Origin: Acanthosoma haemorrhoidale
Taxonomy: Eukaryota > Arthropoda > Insecta > Hemiptera > Acanthosomatidae
Reading direction: 5' to 3'
Assembly (NCBI GenBank): GCA_930367205.1
Contig: OV884011.1
Location: 88,955,474 to 89,019,473, forward strand
DNA length: 64,000 bases
Below the pieces are notes generated by a model that made no database searches, was not told where the DNA came from, and saw only the letters and a list, made by a program, of their open reading frames with translations. The translations under genes were made by a program, and so were the position numbers. Shown piece by piece: positions 52,008-63,900 of this stretch. Positions within the stretch are counted from its first letter, which is position 1. Each line of letters starts with the position of its first letter.

Positions 52008-52088
52008 TAAAAAGCAATATTTATAGAATGTTTAGCTATTAAAGAAGCTATAATTTACTGGAAATATTATCTGATAGGAAAAAAATTT

Positions 52089-53139
52089 GTGGTATTGACA
52101 GACCACAGATCATTAGAAAATTTTAATGTGAAGAAAAGTAATGATCCAGAACTACTACAAATTTTAAACTATATCTCACAATTTGACTTTGAGATTGTAT
52201 ATAATCCAGGTAAAGAAAATCTGGAGGCAGATTGTCTATCCAGAAATCCAGTTTTAGAATCAAATGAAGAAACAGATGATAACTCTGCGATTAAAACATC
52301 AAATTTATTAAAACTGGAAGATTTAAAAGAAAATCAAAAGCTAATAAAATTGGATGACAAATGCATAATTAAAGATAATATAATTTACAAAATACTGAAT
52401 AAGAGTGAGAAAATATGGATAACAGAAGAATTTGGTATTTCACTTATTGAAAGTGTACATAAAGATCAAGGCCATATAGGAACAAAACAATTAATCTTAA
52501 CAATAGGTCACAAGTTTTATTTTAAAAATATGTACAAACATATAAGATTGATTTGCAGATCTTGTGAAACATGTATTAAAAATAAGTCAAGAATAGGTTG
52601 CTTTAAGGCTCCCTTGTCTCAACTTGGGCCAGCAAAAGAACCACTAGATATAATATCTTTAGATACAATAGGAGGATTTAAAGGGAGTAAAAGTACAACA
52701 AAATATCTACACTTGGTAGTAGATCATTTCACAAGATACGCATATATCAGCTCTTCGAAAACGCAAATAGCAAAAGATTTTATTAATCTAATCAAGAAAG
52801 TAGAAAAAGCTGGAAATATAAAAACATTATTAACAGATCAATATCCTGGTATAAATTCAGCACAATTTAAACAATGTGTAAATAAACAAAATATAACATT
52901 AATTTTTACAGCAGTATATCGCGCATTTTCTAATGGATTAAATGAAAGGACAAATCAAACACTAGTTAACAGAATAAGGTGCGAAATTCATGAAAATAGA
53001 GATAAATCGTGGCCAATAGTAGCAGAAAAGTGTATCAAGGAATACAATAACACAATACATAGTTCTACTGGGTTTACCCCCAATTACTTATTAACTGGAA
53101 AAGATGCATCATTTGTACCTGACGAACTTAATGAAAATT
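52089..53139 (+). pseudogene. Family B RNase H end and integrase
   Basis: A 350-codon frame with VLTDHRSLENF, EIVYNPGKENLEADCLSRNP, integrase zinc residues (HKDQGH, CETC) and the D,D,E core (SLDTIGG, LLTDQYP, GLNERTN). All catalytic acidic residues are present. TAA follows NEN where a small duplicated segment was inserted (about 53140-53155); the 17425 copy lacks that insertion. The C-terminal frame resumes at about 53240. Confidence 0.88.
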
Positions 53140-53155
53140 AAATTACAAATTACAA

Positions 53156-53486
53156 AATTATAAATTTAGAAAATAATAGGGAAATAGCTTATAAAAACTC
53201 AGAAAAGACACGTAACCAAAATAAAAAGTATTATGATAAAAATGTTAAAAAGATTGAATACGAAGTTGGAGACCTTGTATATGTACAAAACAGTAACAAA
53301 TTGAATAGAGATAAATTAGATGCGATCAGAGTAGGACCTTTCAAAATAAAACAGAAAATCTCAGTGGTAATATTATTTTTAATAGATAGTAGATTTCGTA
53401 AAAAGGAGTCAAACTTATTTCATGCTAGTAAGCTCGTGCCTTATTCCAAAGGGCTTTACCCTCTGTCTCAAAAAGGGGGGATGTAA
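53156..53486 (+). pseudogene. Family B integrase C-terminus
   Basis: Contains KKIEYEVGDLVYVQNSNKLN and RVGPFKI, the GPY/F-like C-terminal region, then HASKLVPYSKG near the end of pol. The coding region overlaps the polypurine tract and LTR start, which is common in compact Gypsy elements. Confidence 0.8.
53470..53481 (+). other. Polypurine tract
   Basis: AAAAAGGGGGGA immediately precedes the TG that starts the LTR; it would prime plus-strand DNA synthesis. Confidence 0.8.
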
Positions 53487-53973
53487 GTTTGAACGTTACC
53501 GCCAAACTTCGGCACATATGTTAGGTCCCTACATAGCGCGCTAAGACCGAAGATGCTCTGAGTTGTAACCTCCTGAATATGGGTGCTCTTGTTAAGACAA
53601 TGGTCAACACTTATTATCTACAATTGTATTGATTCAGGTTAGTTATAAGTTTTATTGGTTTATTGTTATATTTGTAGCGCTAGCTAATGTGTACATATGA
53701 TTAATATTACAGTTCTAAACTGCATCTGCAAGTGTTCGATTTATAACCTGAGAACCTCCACCTCCTTTAAGTTTCTGAATTCGAAACTTATATATATATA
53801 TAAGTTAAGTCCGAGCACCGTTAGTGTCCATCCTTAATCCCCAAACATATGTTTACATCCAAAACATATAGAGAGAGGATTATTTGAGTGAATAAAGCAG
53901 TCTTGTAACAACTTCCTAACTATTCGTATTACCAACCTTTTTCCTTTTCTTTGAGTTTTTTGTTCGATAAACA
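53482..53973 (+). mobile_element. LTR (3' LTR of family B; also lies at the 5' end of family A)
   Basis: Starts TGTAAGTTTG right after the polypurine tract and ends ATAAACA 5 nt before a tRNA-Phe primer site, giving a 492-bp LTR with TG...CA ends. Contains an AATAAA (about 53892) and TATATA runs. It lies between B pol and A gag and so appears to serve both. The tail (18457-18499) and a related middle part (33355-33505) recur elsewhere. Confidence 0.7.
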
Positions 53974-53978
53974 TCAAC

Positions 53979-53996
53979 TGGAGCCGAAACCCAGGA
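53979..53996 (+). other. Primer-binding site, tRNA-Phe type (2 mismatches)
   Basis: TGGAGCCGAAACCCAGGA differs from the perfect site at 18505 at two positions (T to A, G to A). Confidence 0.75.
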
Positions 53997-55165
53997 ACCG
54001 TGGAGATGGAGAGTTAAAGAGTGCGGGCATAATTGTTTTTTCTTCTATACGCAAAAGAGAGAAGACGACTGAAGGAAGAGTGTTGAGACAGCCCGTCTTG
54101 AATCTCATAGAGGGACCAGCTATTAGATTACTATGCCAGAAGCTCATACCACGGCGCTCGCGCTGAGGCGAGCTATTAAATACCCAGGATCTGAGGAAGG
54201 CGATTTCAGAGCTGGAGAGATTCACTGGGGAACTGGGCGAACGCAACCATTTTCTGAAAGAGGAGACCGTGTCACAGCTTTAATTAGAGCTAAAGTGGAA
54301 GAAAATTTGATATATCCCAGAGACGCGGAATCGTTGAAGGTGGAGAGGAACGAGACCGAGGTATGCCCCACCCAGGGAAGAAAGAAAGTGCCACGGATCT
54401 GGGAAGGCAGGACATTTAGTGACACAGTGTCCTCACACGAAATGTTTTGAGTGTGGCGAGGAAGGGCACATCGGGAGGCATTGCCCATATATCTTCCGGA
54501 GGAGAGAATACCAACGACCAGAACCGATGGAGGTAAACACTCAAGAAGTAAGAGAGAGACGGAGCATGACACATGGGGAGAGTGGATCATCAGAAGATGA
54601 GTCATCAGGGACTTCGGGAACTGGAGGAGAAGAAGCGAGGCACAGCAGAAACAGGAGACAGACGGGGCAGAAGGATGCGTTACGCAGTTGGGAGAAATGT
54701 GCTGAAGCCTGAGGAGCGTGTCGGCAGAGAGGCGACCGCATCCTAAGATGTAATTCGATTCGGAAGAGGATATGAGCGTTACCAATAATTAGGGTTAATG
54801 GAGAAGAGAGGTGTCTGGTGGACACGGGAAGCACCAACAACAACCTCGGAGCGCTGGATAGGCTGTACGACGGAGAGAGGGCACTTTAGATCCAGGGATG
54901 TAATTGTAGTTTAATCACCCTGGGAGGCCCCTGCGAGGTAGTGGGAGATGTAGTCATTGGGCTAAAATGGTGGGCGAAGAAAGGGGGAGATCCAAAGATA
55001 CATATCGCAGGAAACATGCCACGGAAGTATCAGGTGATAGTTGGGTGCGACGCTTGAGGAAGGTAGTCACGCGTGTGGAGAATATCGGGGAAAAATGGAA
55101 CATTAAGTTGGGGAAAGTAGAATATAAATGTCAAGTGACTATACAGGACGGAAGAGCACGGATAG
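53997..55165 (+). pseudogene. Family A gag-protease remnant (copy 4)
   Basis: Collinear with 18523-20225 but with a deletion of about 550 bp in gag: sequence equivalent to 18880 joins sequence equivalent to 19412 near 54342. One knuckle survives (CFECGEEGHIGRHC). The protease region retains only the start of the active-site motif (VDTGSTN) amid frameshifts. It ends at about 55165 where the R1-like LINE begins. Confidence 0.8.
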
Positions 55166-55170
55166 GGGTA

Positions 55171-56495
55171 ATAACGGACGGAGAAATAAAGATTACGTCC
55201 CCGACTTCTGAAGAGAGTGGACGTGTGCTGGTGCTCCTGCGGATTATCCCCACATACTGCACTTTCTTCTGTCCATTCGGTCTTCTACCTCTGGTGAGTG
55301 TGCAGCAGAAGTTAAGTGCTCCTGCTTTGGGCGAACTGGTCCTGACCCTATCGAATTAAGTTTTATGGTAAATAGTGGAGTTTTTTTTAGCTATTATTTT
55401 TATTTTTGGACTCCTTTGAAAATTTTTTTTTGTTTTTGTACTGGCAGTGCCAGAATTAAATTTGTTTATATAAATTTTTTTCATAGCCCAGTGGATCCGT
55501 GGGTAAGTAGGCTTTTAGTTTCATTTTTAGTGTGTAAGTTAATTCTTTCTCTACCCTCATTATTTATTGTAAGCCCCGTCTTTCAGTGCATCCTCAAGGT
55601 AGGGACATGCCCGGAAGCCTGGGGTCCCCTGTTAGGGATAAATTAGGCGCCACCTCCCTGGAGGGAGCCCGGGTGGGTGGCCGGAGTCCACTTTTGCAAT
55701 CCTGCAGGTTTCCTTCCCTGCAGGATGTTAGGGCCCTATCACAGGAAACTCGCCCGAAAAGGAAAAGAACAGAGGAGGACGCCGACTTCCCGGAGTACTC
55801 TACGAAGACCTCCCTCCTTCAACGAGCTATGGAAGTAAGAGACGGCCTGGGACGTCTTGTAGCTGAACTGCGGGACAGGAAGATAACCAAGAAGAATCAG
55901 GAGCATATATGCAGAAAGGTGGGAGGACTGGTTGACGACCTAGGTAAGGTCGTCATCGAAAATGAAAGGCTATTGACGATGGTCCGCCAGCCCGCTGAAA
56001 TAACCACCCTGCTCCTGGAGAGCTTAAAGGACAAGCCGCCATCCTGTCCCGTAACCCCAATGAGCCCGAGACTGGGCAAAGACGATATTTAAAAGTTGTT
56101 GGACATAGCAGTCATGAGAGCTACCCAGGCCGTCATGGAAGATGGAGGCCTTATACAGACCATTGCCACTAGGGTGGCCGAAACAGTTACCTCCGTGGTG
56201 GTGGGATAGGCTCTGGCGCTCATGGATGAGGGCACGGAAGGCGGTCGACTCCATCGACCAGAAGTTGTCCAGAGCGACCAGAAGACCGGGGACTTCCGAT
56301 CATATTGAGACCCCAAAGCCCCAGAGGGAGAGGCCTAAAGTGAAGAGACCCCTTCCCTCGACTAGCTGGGCTGCGGTGGTGGCAGCTAGCTCGGTAGCTG
56401 CACCGCCACCGCTAAGAAGACCTAATGTCCCCACCCTGGTTGAGACAGAGGTCCCCCTAACCACGGAGGACGACCCGACGACTCCGGGACGATAG
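55171..56495 (+). pseudogene. R1-like LINE 5' region and ORF1
   Basis: After about 400 bp of 5'-UTR-like sequence, the frame 55586-56092 encodes a charged ORF1 N-terminus (KRKRTEEDADFPEYSTKTSL, then LAELRDRK-like helix, LGKVVIENERLLTMV). A TAA at 56090 and a frameshift lead into 56142-56495 (Pro/Ser/Arg-rich: KVKRPLPSTSWAAVVAA). The KxPxxSWAxVV segment is typical of R1-clade ORF1. The zinc knuckles and all of ORF2 are missing; a 0.7-kb repeat follows. Confidence 0.6.
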
Positions 56496-56496
56496 G

Positions 56497-57198
56497 AATG
56501 TGTCCCAACAAGACACTGTGTTCAGGATGAGGTTCAGAGGTTCATAAAGAATAAGACCAGTTTTCAGAGTTCGGGCGAGAGATCGGCAGCGTAATAAGTA
56601 CAAGTCGTCAGACGTCTGCTAGAGGCTGTGTGGCAAGTGCCGTCGTAGAGGTGTGGCATAGCGAGAGTGGATTAGCGGAAGGCTGAGTGGGCTTACTCCC
56701 AGGGGCCCGGGAGGAACGCGACTTTCGAGATGCAGAGACTGGAGAAGAGTGAAGAGTGAGCCTACCAGGGCCAGGTGGCCCTGGGGTAAGTGATAAGTCG
56801 TGCGGCTATGGAGACTAGAAGACAGAGTGTCTTTTCAGGGCGAAATTTACTGATATAAATATGGTAACCCCCTCCCTCGTGGAAGGCGGAGTCTGTCTGC
56901 CAGGGGTATGTTTTACGATACACAGGTAGCCATTTCCTTTTAGTTTTATGACCGTTGGGGTAAAAGGGTGTGTTTTTTATGGCTGCTAGAAGTGACTGAA
57001 GGTCTGCCCGGTCTATTTATGGCAGTCAGGTGGCTAATCCTCTTAGGTTAATTGCCGTACCCTCTGAGTTACTTGTCTACGACTTCCGACCTCTCTATGA
57101 TTTATTACAAGAAGTTTACACAGATTTGCATTTCTATTATAATACATTATGAACCAGAGTGTAGGGTAATTTACATATATAGTTAGCGGTCGCTACAA
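56497..57198 (+). repeat. 0.7-kb dispersed repeat, copy 2 (LTR-like)
   Basis: Partner of 48551-49240. Here it lies between R1-like ORF1 and R1-like 3' UTR, so it is either an insertion accompanied by loss of ORF2 or a marker of recombination. Confidence 0.75.
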
Positions 57199-57199
57199 A

Positions 57200-57549
57200 G
57201 ATAACTAAAAAAAAAAGTATATATAGCTAGTTTAGGATTTGTAAATATATTATTAGAGGTGTTTCTTTTGTTTCTTTTCTCTTTACTTTAGTATTGTGTT
57301 TTCTTCTTTCTTTTTATACATTATTATCATGCGTGTTTTTTTTTTGTTGTTGTTTTTTTTTTATTGAGAATAAATGGAACAAAACAGAAAACAAACCGAA
57401 GGTGCGCTGACCGATGCAGCAATCCCATAGCACCGGAATACGCGCACCACAGGCTACGTAACCCCACGAGCCCGTTTCACGGGCTTGTTGGGCAAGCCCG
57501 TTTGAGGCTCAGCCTCAGGTAGGGCGGAAAAAAAAAAAAAAAAAAAAAA
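57200..57549 (+). mobile_element. R1-like LINE 3' UTR with twin hairpins and A22 tail
   Basis: Matches 33060-33311. CGGGCTTG/CAAGCCCG (57480-57500) and TGAGGCT/AGCCTCA stems precede 22 A residues (57528-57549). The tail joins directly to Gypsy A RT sequence, marking the insertion's 3' edge. Confidence 0.85.
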
Positions 57550-57845
57550 GTTATCGAGTATCGGAAGCTAAACAAGAACACGACCGACGAGAAGTATCCG
57601 ATTCCCCCGATTTGAGGACATATTAAACAGATTAGGTGGGGCGACAATATTTAGTACCATAGATCTAAAGGCAGTCTATCACCAGATTAAGATAAGCGTG
57701 AACGACCAAGACAAAACGGCCTTTACATCAGAGAGGGGGCATTATGAATTTACCAGGTTGCCATTTCGATTGAAAAACGCCCCGATTACCTTTCAACGTG
57801 TTGTCGCAGGATAAAGACGGTGGGGAGCACCCGGTGGTGTACGCT
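57550..57845 (+). pseudogene. Family A RT remnant (continuation of copy 4)
   Basis: Reads VIEYRKLNKNTTDEKYPIP-like RT sequence equivalent to 20549-20790, then jumps to RNase H sequence equivalent to 21317-21362 (LSQDKDGGEHPVVYA). About 320 bp of A sequence between 55165 and here is missing at the LINE insertion, and another 520 bp at the internal junction near 57800. Confidence 0.8.
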
Positions 57846-57945
57846 TGTACAAATATGTTCAACACTTCTCAAAGCAGGACAACCGGTGACTCCTCAAGAA
57901 CAATTCGCCAACGCAGGAAGAGTCAATACATCCACTTGGACGTAT
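57846..57945 (+). other. Junction between Gypsy A remnant and satellite array
   Basis: About 100 bp with no match to the monomer or to family A recognised by eye. It contains GCAGGAAGAGTCAATACATC. It may preserve the single-copy ancestor flank of the satellite. Confidence 0.4.
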
Positions 57946-60900
57946 GGCCCTACAAACTGGGGGAGCCGGAAACCTGACTGCCACAGCCATAATAGTACCT
58001 CGGCCCTACACACCGTGTACCATTTCTTTTTGTTTCAGGTCACCGAGAAGAGTGTAACATTGGGGTGCTATGTTGTGACCACATCTTAATTAGGATGCGA
58101 TACGAACTCACAAAATATTGGCCGAACTTTAGATGGCCCGATCTGTCAAACCTCGGCGACTTCGAAGCTACAACCGTATAGAAGCGATTGCATCTTAAAA
58201 ATGGCTGGTTAACAACCTTAAAACGGGTATCATCTCCTCAGAGTGTCTTTAGTTCATCCACTAGCTTAGACCTGCCCCGGACACCTGCTAATCGACTACG
58301 AGAGGACACACGGAACCCCGAAGGAACTACTCACTGCTTAGAGACGACCCGTGACACCTGGGAGATAATACAACAACGAAGATACGAGAGACGACTCAAG
58401 ACACCAACCTAAACCCTGCGAACGAGTACATCCGGATTGTCGCTACAAACTGGAGTAGCCGGAAACCTTACTGCAGCGGCCATAATAGTACCTCGGCCCT
58501 ACACACCGTGTACCATTTCTTTTTGTTTCAGGTCACCGAGAAGAGTGTAACATTGGGGTGCTATGTTGTGGCCACATCTTAATTAGGATGCGATACGAAC
58601 TCACAAAAACTTGGCCGAACTTTAGATGGCCCGATCCGTCAAACCTCGGCGACTTCGAAGCTACAACCGTATAGAAGCTATTGCATCTTAAAATGGCTGG
58701 TTAACAACCTTAAAACGACTATCATCTCTTCAGAGTGTCTTTAGTTCATCCACTAGCTTAGACCTGCCCCAGACACCTGCTAATCGACTACGAGAGGACA
58801 CACGGAACCCCGAAGGAACTACTCACTGCTTAGAGACGACCCGTGACACCTGGGAGATAATACAACAACGAAGATGCGAGAGACGACTCAAGACACCAAC
58901 CTAAACCCTGCGAACGAGTACATCCGGATTGTCGCTACAAACTGGAGTAGCCGGAAACCTTACTGCAGCGGCCATAATAGTACCTCGGCCCTACACACCG
59001 TGTACCATTTCTTTTTGTTTCAGGTCACCGAGAAGAGTGTAACATTGGGGTGCTATGTTGTGGCCACATCTTAATTAGGATGCGATACGAACTCACAAAA
59101 ACTTGGCCGAACTTTACATGGCCCGAGCCGTCAAACCTCGGCTACTTCGAAGCTACAACCGTATAGAAGCTATTGCATCTTAAAATGGCTGGTTAACAAC
59201 CTTAAAACGACTATCATCTCTTCAGAGTGTCTTTAGTTCATCCACTAGCTTAGACCTGCCCCAGATACCTGCTAATCGACTACGAGAGGACACACGGAAC
59301 CCCGAAGGAACTACTCACTGCTTAGAGACGACCCGTGACACCTGGGAGATAATACAACAACGAAGATGCGAGAGACGACTCAAGACACCAACCTAAACCC
59401 TGCGAACGAGTACATCCGGATTGTCGCTACAAACTGGAGTAGCCGGAAACCTTACTGCAGCGGCCATAATAGTACCTCGGCCCTACACACCGTGTACCAT
59501 TTCTTTTTGTTTCAGGTCACCGAGAAGAGTGTAACATTGGGGTGCTATGTTGTGGCCACATCTTAATTAGGATGCGATACGAACTCACAAAAACTTGGCC
59601 GAACTTTACATGGCCCGAGCCGTCAAACCTCGGCTACTTCGAAGCTACAACCGTATAGAAGCTATTGCATCTTAAAATGGCTGGTTAACAACCTTAAGAC
59701 GACTATCATCTCTTCAGAGTGTCTTTAGTTCATCCACTAGCTTAGACCTGCCCCAGACACCTGCTAATCGACTACGAGAGGACACACGGAACCCCGAAGG
59801 AACTACTCACTGCTTAGAGACGACCCGTGACACCTGGGAGATAATACAACAACGAAGATGCGAGAGACGACTCAAGACACCAACCTAAACCCTGCGAACG
59901 AGTACATCCGGATTGTCGCTACAAACTGGAGTAGCCGAAAACCTGACTGCCACAGCCATAATAGTACCTCGGCCCTACACACCGTGTACCATTTCTTTTT
60001 GTTTCAGGTCACCGAGAAGAGTGTAACATTGGGGTGCTATGTTGTGACCACATCTTAATTAGGATGCGATACGAACTCACAAAATATTGGCCGAACTTTA
60101 GATGGCCCGATCTGTCAAACCTCGGCGACTTCGAAGCTACAACCGTATAGAAGCGATTGCATCTTAAAAATGGCTGGTTAACAACCTTAAAACGGGTATC
60201 ATCTCCTCAGAGTGTCTTTAGTTCATCCACTAGCTTAGACCTGCCCCGGACACCTGCTAATCGACTACGAGAGGACACACGGAACCCCGAAGGAACTACT
60301 CACTGCTTAGAGACGACCCGTGACACCTGGGAGATAATACAACAACGAAGATACGAGAGACGACTCAAGACACCAACCTAAACCCTGCGAACGAGTACAT
60401 CCGGATTGTCGCTACAAACTGGAGTAGCCGGAAACCTTACTGCAGCGGCCATAATAGTACCTCGGCCCTACACACCGTGTACCATTTCTTTTTGTTTCAG
60501 GTCACCGAGAAGAGTGTAACATTGGGGTGCTATGTTGTGGCCACATCTTAATTAGGATGCGATACGAACTCACAAAAACTTGGCCGAACTTTAGATGGCC
60601 CGATCCGTCAAACCTCGGCGACTTCGAAGCTACAACCGTATAGAAGCTATTGCATCTTAAAATGGCTGGTTAACAACCTTAAAACGACTATCATCTCTTC
60701 AGAGTGTCTTTAGTTCATCCACTAGCTTAGACCTGCCCCAGACACCTGCTAATCGACTACGAGAGGACACACGGAACCCCGAAGGAACTACTCACTGCTT
60801 AGAGACGACCCGTGACACCTGGGAGATAATACAACAACGAAGATGCGAGAGACGACTCAAGACACCAACCTAAACCCTGCGAACGAGTACATCCGGATTG

Positions 60901-63900
60901 TCGCTACAAACTGGAGTAGCCGGAAACCTTACTGCAGCGGCCATAATAGTACCTCGGCCCTACACACCGTGTACCATTTCTTTTTGTTTCAGGTCACCGA
61001 GAAGAGTGTAACATTGGGGTGCTATGTTGTGGCCACATCTTAATTAGGATGCGATACGAACTCACAAAAACTTGGCCGAACTTTACATGGCCCGAGCCGT
61101 CAAACCTCGGCTACTTCGAAGCTACAACCGTATAGAAGCTATTGCATCTTAAAATGGCTGGTTAACAACCTTAAAACGACTATCATCTCTTCAGAGTGTC
61201 TTTAGTTCATCCACTAGCTTAGACCTGCCCCAGATACCTGCTAATCGACTACGAGAGGACACACGGAACCCCGAAGGAACTACTCACTGCTTAGAGACGA
61301 CCCGTGACACCTGGGAGATAATACAACAACGAAGATGCGAGAGACGACTCAAGACACCAACCTAAACCCTGCGAACGAGTACATCCGGATTGTCGCTACA
61401 AACTGGAGTAGCCGGAAACCTTACTGCAGCGGCCATAATAGTACCTCGGCCCTACACACCGTGTACCATTTCTTTTTGTTTCAGGTCACCGAGAACAGTG
61501 TAACATTGGGGTGCTATGTTGTGGCCACATCTTAATTAGGATGCGATACGAACTCACAAAAACTTGGCCGAACTTTACATGGCCCGAGCCGTCAAACCTC
61601 GGCTACTTCGAAGCTACAACCGTATAGAAGCTATTGCATCTTAAAATGGCTGGTTAACAACCTTAAGACGACTATCATCTCTTCAGAGTGTCTTTAGTTC
61701 ATCCACTAGCTTAGACCTGCCCCAGACACCTGCTAATCGACTACGAGAGGACACACGGAACCCCGAAGGAACTACTCACTGCTTAGAGACGACCCGTGAC
61801 ACCTGGGAGATAATACAACAACGAAGATGCGAGAGACGACTCAAGACACCAACCTAAACCCTGCGAACGAGTACATCCGGATTGTCGCTACAAACTGGAG
61901 TAGCCGAAAACCTGACTTCCACAGCCATAATAGTACCTCGGCCCTACACACCGTGTACCATTTCTTTTTGTTTCAGGTCACCGAGAAGAGTGTAACATTG
62001 GGGTGCTATGTTGTGGCCACATCTTAATTAGGATGCGATACGAACTCACAAAAAATTGGCCGAACTTTAGATGGCCCGATCTGTCAAACCTCGGCGACTT
62101 CGAAGCTACAACCGTATAGAAGCGATTGCATCTTAAAAATGGCTGGTTAACAACCTTAAAACGGCTATCATCTCTTCAGAGTGTCTTTAGTTCATCCACT
62201 AGCTTAGACCTGCCCCGGACACCTGCTAATCGACTACGAGAGGACACGCGGAACCCCGAAGGAACTACTCACTGCTTAGAGACGACCCGTGACACCTGGG
62301 AGATAATACAACAACGAAGATGCGAGAGACGACTCAAGACACCAACCTAAACCCTGCGAACGAGTACATCCGGATTGTCGCTACAAACTGGAGTAGCCGA
62401 AAACCTGACTTCCACAGCCATAATAGTACCTCGGCCCTACACACCGTGTACCATTTCTTTTTGTTTCAGGTCACCGAGAAGAGTGTAACATTGGGGTGCT
62501 ATGTTGTGGCCACATCTTAATTAGGATGCGATACGAACTCACAAAAAATTGGCCGAACTTTAGATGGCCCGATCTGTCAAACCTCGGCGACTTCGAAGCT
62601 ACAACCGTATAGAAGCGATTGCATCTTAAAAATGGCTGGTTAACAACCTTAAAACGGGTATCATCTCCTCAGAGTGTCTTTAGTTCATCCACTAGCTTAG
62701 ACCTGCCCCGGACACCTGCTAATCGACTACGAGAGGACACACGGAACCCCGAAGGAACTACTCACTGCTTAGAGACGACCCGTGACACCTGGGAGATAAT
62801 ACAACAACGAAGATACGAGAGACGACTCAAGACACCAACCTAAACCCTGCGAACGAGTACATCCGGATTGTCGCTACAAACTGGAGTAGCCGGAAACCTT
62901 ACTGCAGCGGCCATAATAGTACCTCGGCCCTACACACCGTGTACCATTTCTTTTTGTTTCAGGTCACCGAGAAGAGTGTAACATTGGGGTGCTATGTTGT
63001 GGCCACATCTTAATTAGGATGCGATACGAACTCACAAAAACTTGGCCGAACTTTACATGGCCCGAGCCGTCAAACCTCGGCTACTTCGAAGCTACAACCG
63101 TATAGAAGCTATTGCATCTTAAAATGGCTGGTTAACAACCTTAAAACGACTATCATCTCTTCAGAGTGTCTTTAATTCATCCACTAGCTTAGACCTGCCC
63201 CAGACACCTGCTAATCGACTACGAGAGGACACACGGAACCCCGAAGGAACTACTCACTGCTTAGAGACGACCCGTGACACCTGGGAGATAATACAACAAC
63301 GAAGATGCGAGAGACGACTCAAGACACCAACCTAAACCCTGCGAACGAGTACATCCGGATTGTCGCTACAAACTGGAGTAGCCGAAAACCTGACTGCCAC
63401 AGCCATAATAGTACCTCGGCCCTACACACCGTGTACCATTTCTTTTTGTTTCAGGTCACCGAGAAGAGTGTAACATTGGGGTGCTATGTTGTGACCACAT
63501 CTTAATTAGGATGCGATACGAACTCACAAAATATTGGCCGAACTTTAGATGGCCCGATCTGTCAAACCTCGGCGACTTCGAAGCTACAACCGTATAGAAG
63601 CGATTGCATCTTAAAAATGGCTGGTTAACAACCTTAAAACGGGTATCATCTCCTCAGAGTGTCTTTAGTTCATCCACTAGCTTAGACCTGCCCCGGACAC
63701 CTGCTAATCGACTACGAGAGGACACACGGAACCCCGAAGGAACTACTCACTGCTTAGAGACGACCCGTGACACCTGGGAGATAATACAACAACGAAGATA
63801 CGAGAGACGACTCAAGACACCAACCTAAACCCTGCGAACGAGTACATCCGGATTGTCGCTACAAACTGGAGTAGCCGGAAACCTTACTGCAGCGGCCATA

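Noticed and set aside
57820..63828. Many 66- and 74-codon open frames as a tandem gene family.
   Set aside because: They recur at the monomer period, share satellite identity in noncoding parts too, and have no domain. They are by-products of the tandem repeat.
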